A stretch of 64,000 bases of DNA, taken from positions 1 to 64,000 of IMG/VR virus record IMGVR_UViG_3300007770_000580. One strand, written 5' to 3'. Within the stretch, counting starts at the first letter, position 1. Every line of letters starts with the position of its first letter. Positions 7,904 to 16,321 of the stretch are shown here, piece by piece. This DNA comes from a virus. The notes below the pieces were generated by a model. It was not told where the DNA came from. It searched no databases and worked only from the letters and a program-made list of their open reading frames with translations. The position numbers were made by a program, and so were the translations under genes.

Positions 7904-8302
7904 CTAGTCAGGATCTTGTTGTGGTACCCATTCAACCCATTCTATATTGTCTTCATCCCATTCATACACTTTGCCATCATTAGGACAAGGTGTAGGTGAC
8001 TCCCAAAGACAAGTTGAATCATCTAACAACCAACTGTCATAAGGTTTGGGTGGGATAAAAGCATCCCTAGTTGCATCATATGTATAACCGATTCCCGCAT
8101 AGTTTTTGCGTAAGGCAATACCACCATCAGGGTTACTACTATATGGAGGATCATTACTACTTGGACCATAATGAATTCCGCCGCTAGTGTTAGTTGTGGT
8201 TTCTATCCAGTCGTTTGCATCAACTAAAGCATCAATAACGTCTTGCTCAGCAACGATAACTTGCGTGACTATTCCGTTTTCAACTTTTGCAAAATGTGCC
8301 AT
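7904..8302 (-). CDS. Tail-fibre-associated virion protein
   Basis: A 132-residue acidic protein beginning MAHFAKVENGIVTQVIVAEQ and rich in Trp, Pro and Asp, with the segment LRKNYAGIGYTYD. This sequence type is very common at the end of tail-fibre operons in marine cyanophages and pelagiphages and is generally annotated as a virion or tail-fibre protein. It lies directly after a glycine-rich fibre gene. No enzyme motif is visible. Confidence 0.6.
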   Translation of the reverse strand: MAHFAKVENGIVTQVIVAEQDVIDALVDANDWIETTTNTSGGIHYGPSSNDPPYSSNPDGGIALRKNYAGIGYTYDATRDAFIPPKPYDSWLLDDSTCLWESPTPCPNDGKVYEWDEDNIEWVEWVPQQDPD

Positions 8303-8311
8303 TTATATTTC

Positions 8312-9154
8312 CTAAGCTGTTGAGTATTTAATAATAACAATCCCCGATCCACCACCATTACGATTACCGTTAATACATCCACCACCACCGTCGCCTGTGT
8401 TATCAGTTGTGTCCGATGAACTACCGTTTTCCGCCCATCCATGATGAGGAATCCAACCGGTTGCACTACCACCTTTTGCATAAGTAACCGCTGAACCGCT
8501 GATCGAATTTGATGTACCATCACCACCTAAATCTCTCTTTGCGCCTGAATACATTGGCGCATTCTGGCCAGCACCTTCATTGTTTGCGCCGCCATATTCT
8601 GAACTACCGCCACCGCCACCTCCAAAGTAGCGGAAATTACCAAGACCATCGGAAGAATTTCCTTGTCCAACCCCGCCTCTGTAGCCTTCTACAGGAGAAT
8701 AACTACCCTCATTACCAGAGCCGTAACTGGATGATTGATTACCAGCACCACCTCCTGAGCCGCCATCACTACCTGAGCCAGAAGGGCCAGAGCCACCTGC
8801 ACCGCCTCCTGACGCGGTAATTGAGGAGAAAACAGAGTCACTTCCGTCACTTCCATTTCCGCCACCTGCACCAACTGTTACTGATATTGTGCCGCTAACA
8901 GCAAATCCCGAACCTGTCCTATAGCCACCTGCTCCACCGCCGCCGGCCTTTCCATTACCATTTCCTCCACCGCCGCCGCCACCGACGACCAAGTATTCAA
9001 CCTCTCCAGAACCAGTTACTACAAAGTTTCCACTAGAAGTAAAAGTATGAATTGTATAATCGCCAGATGTAGTAATTGTTCCGCCAGTTGCTGAAAATCC
9101 ACCACCAGCACCTGCCGCTCCCATAAATGCTGATTTAAACGCACCAATTGGCAT
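8312..9154 (-). CDS. Glycine-rich tail fibre / adhesin protein
   Basis: About 280 residues. After a short N-terminal segment (MPIGAFKSAFMGAAGAGGG) and a beta domain ending in VEYLVVGGGGGGG, the protein is dominated by polyglycine runs, as in polyglycine-sandwich adhesins of phage tail tips, and ends with SGIVIIKYSTA. I chose the ATG at 9152-9154. The 13 residues upstream in frame lie in the C-terminal codons of the previous gene, and the chosen start sits next to its TAG stop. Likely receptor-binding; one of three such proteins in a row. Confidence 0.7.
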   Translation of the reverse strand: MPIGAFKSAFMGAAGAGGGFSATGGTITTSGDYTIHTFTSSGNFVVTGSGEVEYLVVGGGGGGGNGNGKAGGGGAGGYRTGSGFAVSGTISVTVGAGGGNGSDGSDSVFSSITASGGGAGGSGPSGSGSDGGSGGGAGNQSSSYGSGNEGSYSPVEGYRGGVGQGNSSDGLGNFRYFGGGGGGSSEYGGANNEGAGQNAPMYSGAKRDLGGDGTSNSISGSAVTYAKGGSATGWIPHHGWAENGSSSDTTDNTGDGGGGCINGNRNGGGSGIVIIKYSTA

Positions 9155-9156
9155 GA

Positions 9157-9570
9157 CTAACTCATGTCGGCGCCGGCTTGGAATCCGTACCAAATAGTGC
9201 CAGCATCTAAAGTAAAAAAAGTATAAATATCAATCTTTCCGCTTCCGCTTGTTACATCAGGAGCAGAACCACCTGCCCATTTAACTGTATTTGGCCAAGT
9301 TATAGTTCTATCTGAGGAATCCTGTGTCCATACTAAAGTAAAAGAACAAGACTTTCCAGTAGGAGATGGATTACTAAAAACAAAAGTAGTATTTTGATCA
9401 GGAGTTATAGTGAACACATTACCATTTGTTATATCAATAGTTACAGAAGCTGCCGCGCTCAATGCCGTTTTAGTTTCTGAATAATCTTTTAATTCTGCTC
9501 GTTGTACAACTTGATCTTCAAAATTTAATGGATCAGTAAGTATTCTTCCTTTAATTTTTCTTAATGCCAT
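9157..9570 (-). CDS. Tail-fibre beta-domain protein
   Basis: A 137-residue protein. The N-terminus MALRKIKGRILTDPLNFEDQ resembles an attachment segment, and the rest (VTIDITNGNVFTITPDQNTT ... WPNTVKWAGG) is a compact beta fold found at the ends of fibre proteins in marine phages. It lies between two glycine-rich fibre genes with spacings of 2 and 12 nt, so it is a likely subunit or connector of the same fibre. Not experimentally assignable from sequence. Confidence 0.6.
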   Translation of the reverse strand: MALRKIKGRILTDPLNFEDQVVQRAELKDYSETKTALSAAASVTIDITNGNVFTITPDQNTTFVFSNPSPTGKSCSFTLVWTQDSSDRTITWPNTVKWAGGSAPDVTSGSGKIDIYTFFTLDAGTIWYGFQAGADMS

Positions 9571-9582
9571 AATCTATTCCTA

Positions 9583-11046
9583 TTAACCCCATCCCAAGGA
9601 CACGGCTTGTATGCGTGTCTCTTTACTTGCTGATTGGTTATGCGTTGTAATTTTGTATCGCATTGATGTTCCCGATGGTTGCGATGAGATGTCCACGTTA
9701 TGCGCGGTGAGGATGGTGTGACCGCCAGTGGTTCCTTGACTTGATAGAGTGGCTTGGGTGTATGTCGTACCGTTATCACGGCTGACCCATGCCTTGAGGT
9801 CGGTGTTGACCGTTGCCGTTCCTGCGCCATTCGTATAGGTCATCACGATGTCGCCAGTTGTGGGAGTGGCTTGCGCTGTAGTAGCGTTAGATACCAAAGT
9901 TAAATCTTCGACGATAGTGAAAGCATCGTAGTGAACGCCAACAAACCCAGAACCACCATTAGACGGCCCTGCTTGGTTTCCAGAGTCTTGACCAGACCCG
10001 CCACCACCGCCACCGCCTGTATTGGCAGTTCCCGCTGTACCTGTACAGTTCCCTTTACAGCCCGCACCGCCGCCGCCTGATCCACCTGATCCGACGCTTC
10101 CGTCTGTGCGCTGTCTTGATCCACCGCCACCACCACCAAAGTATCCAGATGCTCCATGTGAAGTGAAGTTAGAAAATAATCTCCCTGCTCCGCCATTGCC
10201 GGCGCTTGACGTAGTTGCGGCTGTCCCGGCGGCTCCCGCGCCACCGCCACCACCGGCATTATTGTTATCGGGGGCAGAGGCTCCTGCTCCACCCGCATTT
10301 CCGTAGGCAGAAACAGTTACGCCAGAAATTGAAGGAGCCGTCTGCGTACTACTTCCCGCTGTATGAGAAGGGTTTGCGCCGCCCCCTGATCCACCACTAT
10401 CTGGAGCGGTCCAGTGAGCAACTGATCCTGATCCCCCACCTATAGCAGTAAGGGTTCCTGTATTTGCGGCAGTGTCAAAAACAGAATTGGCTCCATCGCC
10501 ACCATTTCCTGTTCCTCCCGCACCAACCGTATAAGCATACGATGTCCCTGCTGTGACTGGGAATACGGTAGCGTGTAAAATTCCACCACCACCGCCTCCA
10601 CCGCCGGCAGGGCGATCACCGCCACCGCCAGTTCCACCACCCGCAACAACTAACACCTCTACGCTTGAGGGGGCGGGGGTAGGCGCTGTCCATGTTCCGC
10701 TACTTGTAAATCCGCTAGTCGCTCCTGAACCAGAAGTCCCACCAATATAATAATTGGCGGCATTTCGACTTTCATTAGTAGACCCGCGTGCATCAACCCC
10801 AGTAGCATCTTCAAACGCATCGACTGTCTGATCCTGCAAGTTATAAGCGGCCATACTGCCGTTAGCGGCCACTTTAAATGCTAATAAAGCGATGTCGGTT
10901 TCTAGGTTTGTGGTATCAACATGACTTGTTACACTCGCCGCTGGCAAAGTAACTGTTTTACTAGAGAGATTAAGTGTAGATGCTAAATCATCTGCGCCGA
11001 CTGTTCCGTCTGTAATACCTGCTGTTTGTATTTTTGTTAATGCCAT
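9583..11046 (-). CDS. Glycine-rich tail fibre protein
   Basis: A 487-residue protein. The N-terminus MALTKIQTAGITDGTVGADD resembles phage fibre attachment segments. An alpha/beta segment (LLAFKVAANGSMAAYNLQDQ) is followed by a polyglycine domain (about 125-375) and a C-terminal module (about 380-487) that is nearly identical in protein sequence to the end of the 845-aa fibre gene upstream. Codons are markedly GC-rich compared with most of the window, which suggests recent acquisition of this cassette. Likely a receptor-binding adhesin. Confidence 0.75.
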   Translation of the reverse strand: MALTKIQTAGITDGTVGADDLASTLNLSSKTVTLPAASVTSHVDTTNLETDIALLAFKVAANGSMAAYNLQDQTVDAFEDATGVDARGSTNESRNAANYYIGGTSGSGATSGFTSSGTWTAPTPAPSSVEVLVVAGGGTGGGGDRPAGGGGGGGGILHATVFPVTAGTSYAYTVGAGGTGNGGDGANSVFDTAANTGTLTAIGGGSGSVAHWTAPDSGGSGGGANPSHTAGSSTQTAPSISGVTVSAYGNAGGAGASAPDNNNAGGGGGAGAAGTAATTSSAGNGGAGRLFSNFTSHGASGYFGGGGGGSRQRTDGSVGSGGSGGGGAGCKGNCTGTAGTANTGGGGGGGSGQDSGNQAGPSNGGSGFVGVHYDAFTIVEDLTLVSNATTAQATPTTGDIVMTYTNGAGTATVNTDLKAWVSRDNGTTYTQATLSSQGTTGGHTILTAHNVDISSQPSGTSMRYKITTHNQSASKETRIQAVSLGWG

Positions 11047-11071
11047 TGCTAATTCCTTATGTTTGTTCTAA

Positions 11072-11155
11072 TCATTCTGCTTCCTCAATAGTGAGCGTTC
11101 CTGCTTCAACGTGAATTGGGGTTCTTTTCCGAGGTAACTCATTATGCCCACCCAA
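11072..11155 (-). CDS. Possible mini-ORF after the large fibre gene (27 aa)
   Basis: In the gap between two fibre genes a frame starting at TTG (11153-11155) encodes a coding-like peptide ending PRKRTPIHVEAGTLTIEEAE. It overlaps the end of the large fibre gene in another frame. A second frame, starting at an ATG that overlaps the fibre stop (TAATG), encodes 24 residues beginning MSYLGKEPQF. Only one can be real. I favour the first on residue composition, at low confidence; it may also be a remnant of a longer gene. Confidence 0.25.
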   Translation of the reverse strand: MGGHNELPRKRTPIHVEAGTLTIEEAE

Positions 11156-13679
11156 GGCTGACAGCCTGAATTCGTGTTTCTTTTGATGCGCTTTGGTTTA
11201 GTGTTTCGATCTTGTAGCGCAAGGAAGTACCAGAAGGTTGAGAAGAAATATCTACGTTATGGGCAGTCAGAATGGTATGACCACCAGTTGTGCCTTCGCT
11301 TGATAAGGTAGCCTGAGTCCATGTGGTTCCGTCATCCCTAGAGACATAGGCTTTTAGATCGGTGTTTACCGTGGCAGTACCCGCACCGTTGGTGTAGGTC
11401 ATTACCAGATCGCCGGTTGTGGGAGTTGCTTCGGCGGTTGTTGCGTTTGAGACTAGGGTTAAATTTCCAGCACTTGAAACTGAAGTTGGGTATCTCACAA
11501 TTACAATCCCAGACCCACCATGTCCACCACGATTCATTCCGCCGCCTCCGTCATCAGCGCCGCCACCACCGCCACCGGTATTGGCTGAACCTGCTCCGCC
11601 AGGACCACCATTAGCAACTCCTGTACCACCACCACCCTGACCCCCAGCTCCTGCTGTTCCACCAGAGCCGCCACCGGCATAGTAGTTACCAGTTCCATTA
11701 ACTTTAAAAGTTACTGTAGAACCATCGTTCTGAGTCCAATCATATACAGTTGAAGTACCTTCTTGATATCCATCACCTCCCGCTCCACCTCCGTCAGTGC
11801 CTCCAGCCTCAGCCGCACCACCGCCACCTTTTGAATCACCATCATTACCTTGATTTGGGGTGTAAGTTGATGTTCCGCCGCCCCCAGAGCCGTAGGTCCC
11901 ACTACTACCACCATTACCCTTTTGTCCCCCATAAGCAACAAGACTGCCGCTAAAAGATGAATTATCACCATGATCGTCAACTGGACTTGATCCACCGCCA
12001 GAAGCAGTACCACCATCACCCACCACAACAGCATGAGTAGCGGCTGTTACCGCCTTTGCGGAATAGTAAGTAAAACCACCAGCTCCGCCACCATATCCAC
12101 CACTAGTGCTACCAATAAATGCTCCTGTTCCTCCACCACCAACTACAAGAATATCAGCATCTAATGCTGTATCCGTGACAAAGTTACCATCGTTTGTAAA
12201 TGTTCTTACACTATAGTTAGTGCTATCAACGGTATAAGTTGTTAGAGTTCCGCCAGATGTTGATGGGGTTACAGTCGCTTGGCCATGATAATACTTACCA
12301 GAAGCATCTCTTTGTTCGTTTGTAGAACCACTTGCATCAATACCAGTAGCATCCTGAAAGTCATCAATCGTCTGGTCTATAAGATCGTATTTTCCCAACG
12401 AACCATTAGCCGCAACCTTGAATCCAAGGATGGCGATGTCATCTTCAAGGCCCGCGGTATCAACAACATTACTCATTGATAACCATTCTGATCCATTCCA
12501 ATTCTTTATCTGGTTATTTGCACTGTCGTACCAAATATCACCCGCCACTGGAGTTGGTGATGTTGGCGCGGTTGCAGAACTTGTGTAGTAAGGGACATTA
12601 GCAACCTTGCTCTGAGCAATCGCCGCCGAAGCGTTGATGTCAGCATTAACAATTGCACCATCTACAATTTTTGCACTCGTTACAGTATTATCGGCAGGTG
12701 TATTAACTGTAACACCACCGCCTACATCTACAATCCAAATTGTTGCGCCGGTTGCTGGCGCGGCTGAAAATGTTATTGTGCTACCACTTACTGTAAATGC
12801 TTTACCAGCGCCTGGTTCTTGCATTACACCAGCAATACTTACTAACAAACAATTTGCATGACTCGGTGTATAGTTTGAACCACCTTGTTGTAAAGTAAAA
12901 GCAGTTGTTGATCCGTTTGGTGTTAAAGCATCTAACTTGGCCGCGTTTGTTGCTGTACTTGACAGCAAGTCCCATGCTTTAACAACAGCACCATTTGCGG
13001 GTGCTTCACTAAATGTTAAAGTTGTACCACTGCGAGACCATGCACCTGCATCTTGTAAAACACTATCTACAAATACTAATAAATTATCATCACTGCTAGG
13101 TGTTGCTTCTAATGTTAATGTTGTATCTGAACCATCGCCGGTCATCTCTGAAAGTGTAACTGTTGTAGTTGCACTGTCTGCATCATTGATCCAAGCACTA
13201 CCATTATATTTTAATACTTGCCCACTTGAAGGACTTGAAATTGTTGTGTCTGTTAAAGCTGCTACAGTTGATGTAAGGGTAACTGCTTCATTAATCCATG
13301 CACTACCATTATATCGTAAAAATTCATCATCTGCTGGACTTGAAATTGTTGTGTCTGTTAATGCGGCCAATGTAGTAGTGGTTGATATTCCACTTAGGTT
13401 ACTGCCATCGCCGTGATATTCGTTTGCTCTTATATTTGCATAACTAGTAATTGTTACGTTACCACTTGTTGTGCCAATTTCACTTGTATTAATAAAGGCA
13501 AATTGATCAGCACTTTCATCCCATATCAAGCCAACGTTTGTATCACTGCCACGTTCAAATACAAAGCCGACGTCTTTATCGTTTGTTCCAGATTGCCCGC
13601 TGTTAATTCTTATAAGTGGATCTGTTACATTATGGATGTCAAAGTTAATTTGCCCTGCTCTTGGTTTAGTTAATCCCAT
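11142..13679 (-). CDS. Large glycine-rich tail fibre protein
   Basis: An 845-residue fibre. The N-terminus (MGLTKPRAGQINFDIHNVTD) is a typical base-attachment region. It is followed by two near-repeats of the type LAALTDTTISSPADDEFLRY / VAALTDTTISSPSSGQVLKY, then a segment IAILGFKVAANGSLGKYDL shared with the next fibre, a polyglycine domain (about 530-735), and the C-terminal module ending AVSLGWA that is duplicated in the 487-aa fibre. An AGGAA ribosome binding site precedes the ATG. Likely a receptor-recognition protein. Confidence 0.8.
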   Translation of the reverse strand: MGLTKPRAGQINFDIHNVTDPLIRINSGQSGTNDKDVGFVFERGSDTNVGLIWDESADQFAFINTSEIGTTSGNVTITSYANIRANEYHGDGSNLSGISTTTTLAALTDTTISSPADDEFLRYNGSAWINEAVTLTSTVAALTDTTISSPSSGQVLKYNGSAWINDADSATTTVTLSEMTGDGSDTTLTLEATPSSDDNLLVFVDSVLQDAGAWSRSGTTLTFSEAPANGAVVKAWDLLSSTATNAAKLDALTPNGSTTAFTLQQGGSNYTPSHANCLLVSIAGVMQEPGAGKAFTVSGSTITFSAAPATGATIWIVDVGGGVTVNTPADNTVTSAKIVDGAIVNADINASAAIAQSKVANVPYYTSSATAPTSPTPVAGDIWYDSANNQIKNWNGSEWLSMSNVVDTAGLEDDIAILGFKVAANGSLGKYDLIDQTIDDFQDATGIDASGSTNEQRDASGKYYHGQATVTPSTSGGTLTTYTVDSTNYSVRTFTNDGNFVTDTALDADILVVGGGGTGAFIGSTSGGYGGGAGGFTYYSAKAVTAATHAVVVGDGGTASGGGSSPVDDHGDNSSFSGSLVAYGGQKGNGGSSGTYGSGGGGTSTYTPNQGNDGDSKGGGGAAEAGGTDGGGAGGDGYQEGTSTVYDWTQNDGSTVTFKVNGTGNYYAGGGSGGTAGAGGQGGGGTGVANGGPGGAGSANTGGGGGGADDGGGGMNRGGHGGSGIVIVRYPTSVSSAGNLTLVSNATTAEATPTTGDLVMTYTNGAGTATVNTDLKAYVSRDDGTTWTQATLSSEGTTGGHTILTAHNVDISSQPSGTSLRYKIETLNQSASKETRIQAVSLGWA

Positions 13680-13717
13680 GATAATTCCTTTTTAATCTAA
13701 CTATATAATATATCAAT

Positions 13718-14143
13718 TTATATCCCTGATGCTCGTTCTACTACGACTGCTTCGCGTTTTTCCATGCCGCGGGTCCAGGCGGCCGCACCTAGAATAGCAC
13801 CAAACGCAATATGGAATAATCCACCACCTTGTAGTGTTAATGAGCTCCATTGCCCTTTTGCATACATGATTGCTAGTGCTTCGGATTGTTGCTCGGTAGG
13901 CATTTGTAATACATAGCGGAATATCTCAACCAAGTCATGTGGCTGTGCTTGTATTAAGTAGGGTGCTACAATGAAGTCAAAGATACATATTGACAAATAT
14001 GTAACTGCGGATAATGGTCTCCACATACTGCGAAGCCATCTAGAGATGGGTCCGTTTGAATCGCTGGAATTTGTATTAACAGGTGTTACTGTTATATGGT
14101 CAATTTGTTCCGATTCAATCGCCGTTGTTCTTGATCTTGCCAT
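13718..14143 (-). CDS. Putative holin (3-TM type)
   Basis: A 141-residue membrane protein. A polar N-terminus is followed by a hydrophobic segment around 42-65 (LSAVTYLSICIFDFIVAPYL), a short amphipathic region, and a glycine/alanine-rich segment around 108-125 (GGGLFHIAFGAILGAAAW), ending with a charged tail. The RPL...APYL pattern resembles the three-TM phage holin family. It lies near a spanin pair, which supports a role in lysis. An AAGGTAAGTT ribosome binding site precedes the ATG, which overlaps the upstream gene by 29 nt. A lysozyme gene is not visible nearby. Confidence 0.5.
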   Translation of the reverse strand: MARSRTTAIESEQIDHITVTPVNTNSSDSNGPISRWLRSMWRPLSAVTYLSICIFDFIVAPYLIQAQPHDLVEIFRYVLQMPTEQQSEALAIMYAKGQWSSLTLQGGGLFHIAFGAILGAAAWTRGMEKREAVVVERASGI

Positions 14144-14747
14144 AACTTACCTTGAATGTCATATCAAATGTAGTGTACTTTTCTTGTACATCTACATTAC
14201 TAATCGTAATATTGGAGTCTGCTCTTGTTATTACTTTATTGACACTCTCGGAGTGATTGACTAGACCTTTAAATATAAAACTACGATGATCTAAATTTTC
14301 TTCTTCTAAAACGCCAATTAATAAACTATCAGCGTTACATGTATTTATTAATTCTCCAGTAGAAAACTTTTCTACGTCTTTATCAGGAAATATAGGATAA
14401 CAATTAATAAATTTTGTATGCCCTATATAATATTCTTGTATATACTTGCCTGTATATTCTTCACTTTCGGCGTATTTACTAAATTTTGCAACATCACACC
14501 GACAACCCATAGTTACTGTTGGGTAATTTGGATTAGTGGTAGTAAAGCATAAACCAATTTTTTCCCATGGCTCGTCGGAATCGACGTTCATAAGATGTTG
14601 GTAAGGCATGTCAAAACAATGCCATGAGATAGGATGAGCAAGTTGTTGGAAAAAACACAAATCATACTCTTTAAAGTTAATTGTGCGTATAAAGTCGTCC
14701 ATGTCCTGCCAAAGATGGCTAGACGTTAGTATTCGAAGAGTCTCCAT
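14115..14747 (-). CDS. Hypothetical protein (210 aa)
   Basis: A 210-residue soluble protein starting METLRILTSSHLWQDMDDFI, with ten or so aromatic residues near the N-terminus and several cysteines (for example GCRCDV). I do not recognise a family. An AAGGA ribosome binding site lies 8 nt before the ATG. It overlaps neighbours at both ends (29 nt with the small membrane gene, 29 nt with the holin candidate), so it belongs to the lysis-region operon. Confidence 0.6.
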   Translation of the reverse strand: METLRILTSSHLWQDMDDFIRTINFKEYDLCFFQQLAHPISWHCFDMPYQHLMNVDSDEPWEKIGLCFTTTNPNYPTVTMGCRCDVAKFSKYAESEEYTGKYIQEYYIGHTKFINCYPIFPDKDVEKFSTGELINTCNADSLLIGVLEEENLDHRSFIFKGLVNHSESVNKVITRADSNITISNVDVQEKYTTFDMTFKVSYGKIKNNGD

Positions 14748-14910
14748 TATCAGCGTCCTTTAATGCTTCGACATCAGTTTTTTTAGCAATATGAGTTAAT
14801 AGTTTATCTAATTTATGCTGAAACCAAATACCCATTTTGGTATCTTTAAACCACATCCAAAATGATGATGCTATGATATTTAGAACTATTACTTTGATTA
14901 ATACCCACAT
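14719..14910 (-). CDS. Small membrane-anchored protein (63 aa)
   Basis: A 63-residue protein with one N-terminal hydrophobic segment (MWVLIKVIVLNIIASSFWMW) and a polar, acidic tail. The start ATG is only 4 nt downstream of a T4-type late element CATAAATA and has no ribosome binding site, so the transcript is probably leaderless or nearly so. Position between spanins and holin suggests a membrane or lysis role, but no family is recognised. Confidence 0.6.
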   Translation of the reverse strand: MWVLIKVIVLNIIASSFWMWFKDTKMGIWFQHKLDKLLTHIAKKTDVEALKDADNGDSSNTNV

Positions 14911-14914
14911 ATTG

Positions 14915-14922
14915 TATTTATG
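14915..14922 (-). promoter_or_regulatory. T4-type late promoter element, leaderless type
   Basis: Minus-strand CATAAATA followed by CAAT and then the ATG of the 63-aa membrane protein (4-nt gap). Confidence 0.55.
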
Positions 14923-14928
14923 CTATTA

Positions 14929-15330
14929 TTAATCGGAACGCTTGATTGTTTTGTTATTGTGATCTTCTATTTTTTGGGATTGCTGTTTGTAGTATTTTTC
15001 ATAAGCAATAATGATTGCTTGCTGTTGTTGAACCAACTTACGAATAGCGGCAATATTCTCACTTAAATTAATATATCCTTGGTCTGTTAGACCAAAAATA
15101 GCACCATCGACATTATTTTTTTGTAGTTTATAAAAAACATCTTCATAGTTTTCTACAGTAATAATAGTCCATTCAACTTCTTTTGTGTCGATTGAATCAA
15201 CATCCGGCAAAGTCAATGGAACTCGTTCAATAGGTGTTACTACAATCAATGGTTTTTTAGGGGTTAAACATCCTGTTAAGGATAATGGTAATATTGTCGC
15301 AATTGCTAATAATTTAATATGTTCTAACAT
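14929..15330 (-). CDS. Outer-membrane spanin-like lipoprotein (o-spanin candidate)
   Basis: A 133-residue lipoprotein: signal sequence MLEHIKLLAIATILPLSLTGC with a lipobox (LTGC) at C21, followed by a proline-rich stretch and a C-terminal coiled segment rich in Gln and Lys. It directly follows, with a 1-nt overlap, a gene for an inner-membrane protein with a coiled coil. This two-gene arrangement is that of Rz/Rz1-type spanins, which fuse inner and outer membranes in the last step of lysis. It is longer than most Rz1 proteins, so the assignment rests on context. Confidence 0.55.
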   Translation of the reverse strand: MLEHIKLLAIATILPLSLTGCLTPKKPLIVVTPIERVPLTLPDVDSIDTKEVEWTIITVENYEDVFYKLQKNNVDGAIFGLTDQGYINLSENIAAIRKLVQQQQAIIIAYEKYYKQQSQKIEDHNNKTIKRSD

Positions 15331-15818
15331 TAGTCTTCCTTAGGACGGTAATTAGGGTTTGCTATAGATGGACACTCTGAATTAATTTGACTTGGCTTTG
15401 TCGCGTTGATTTCTTTAACTGTAAGAGGACTTCCACTTAGAATTTCAAAACAACGCAAAACATTTTTTGAAGCATTTGTGATTACCCTACCAATTGGTCC
15501 AGGTTTATTTTCAGCAAGTTTTCCAATATCGCGAGTGCCGAAATGCTTAGATACTTTATTAAATTTCTTTATTAGATTATCATAATCATCTTGTGCGTCG
15601 TCAAACTTACTATTAAGATCAGTTATTACTTCATTCATTAAAATGCGATCTTCTTCTGCTTGTTTTAATGCTGTTTCTTGTAGAGCGATTTGAGTTTCTT
15701 TAATAGCCATTTCTGCTATTAATCGTGCTTTTTGCTCTTCATTGTTTTTATAATATAGATACCCGCCGCCTAATGCTACGGCAAGAACGCCTATCATAAT
15801 TGAGTTTAATCCTAACAT
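15330..15818 (-). CDS. Inner-membrane spanin-like protein (i-spanin candidate)
   Basis: A 162-residue protein with one N-terminal membrane segment (IMIGVLAVALGGGYLYY) and a long predicted coiled coil (about 28-95) in the periplasm, the usual plan of Rz-type i-spanins. The C-terminal part has two cysteines. It overlaps the lipoprotein gene by 1 nt. The ATG is 5 nt downstream of an AATAAATA late element with no ribosome binding site, which predicts a leaderless late transcript. Confidence 0.55.
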   Translation of the reverse strand: MLGLNSIMIGVLAVALGGGYLYYKNNEEQKARLIAEMAIKETQIALQETALKQAEEDRILMNEVITDLNSKFDDAQDDYDNLIKKFNKVSKHFGTRDIGKLAENKPGPIGRVITNASKNVLRCFEILSGSPLTVKEINATKPSQINSECPSIANPNYRPKED

Positions 15819-15823
15819 ATAAT

Positions 15824-15831
15824 TATTTATT
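15824..15831 (-). promoter_or_regulatory. T4-type late promoter element, leaderless type
   Basis: Minus-strand AATAAATA, then ATTAT, then the ATG of the i-spanin candidate (5-nt gap). It overlaps the 3' end of the upstream 163-aa gene. Confidence 0.55.
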
Positions 15832-16321
15832 ATTTGAATGGAATATGAGCGTTAATTTTGAGTTGTTCAAGTTGCTGAAGAATATTTTTTTGCTTTTCAA
15901 TAAAACTATCATATTCTTCTGGAGATAAGGGTAGTTTATCTGCAAGATCTTGAAAACTAAGTGTTTTTTCGCTTTTGTATAGTTTAAACTGCCAGTTTTC
16001 AATGCCTGTTAGTTTTTCTATACCTTCTAATACCTCTGCAATCATGTTAGGAAAGGCGGGATTACGTTCGGATTCTACAAATACTACAAAATCACCGTCG
16101 ATGTTTTCGCTTGAAACATTGTCTGCGTCGATAATTTCCGTATATCCTTTTTCTAAAAATGCAACTAAGTCATTTGCCGCGCCATCACTTTTAACATAAA
16201 AAGCCATAACAATAATATCTCTATCATCGCCTACTTTACTTTTATGTTTGTCAATACGGATAATAGAATTTACTAGGCCTTCTAAGTCTAGTGCTCCTAA
16301 GTCTTCATTTAATTGGATCAT
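15830..16321 (-). CDS. Hypothetical protein (163 aa)
   Basis: A 163-residue acidic protein beginning MIQLNEDLGALDLEGLVNSI, with a C-terminal helical region rich in Gln and Leu. No catalytic motif seen. Its ATG overlaps the stop of the upstream 181-aa gene by 1 nt, so the two are translationally coupled. Function unknown; a virion or assembly protein is possible from its position. Confidence 0.6.
   Translation of the reverse strand: MIQLNEDLGALDLEGLVNSIIRIDKHKSKVGDDRDIIVMAFYVKSDGAANDLVAFLEKGYTEIIDADNVSSENIDGDFVVFVESERNPAFPNMIAEVLEGIEKLTGIENWQFKLYKSEKTLSFQDLADKLPLSPEEYDSFIEKQKNILQQLEQLKINAHIPFK

Noticed and set aside
9155-9193. Upstream extension of the 280-aa glycine-rich fibre (first 13 residues MVRIPSRRRHELV)
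   Set aside because: These codons overlap the end of the previous gene in another frame. The ATG at 9152-9154 next to the stop is the more natural start.
12937-13416. Long open frames on the plus strand opposite the tail-fibre genes, including the proline-rich frame at 10022-10306
   Set aside because: Low-complexity reverse complement of glycine codons (GGN read as NCC) gives open Pro-rich frames; no start signals.
8312-13679. Diversity-generating retroelement acting on the fibre genes
   Set aside because: No reverse transcriptase gene and no near-copy template repeat were found in the window.
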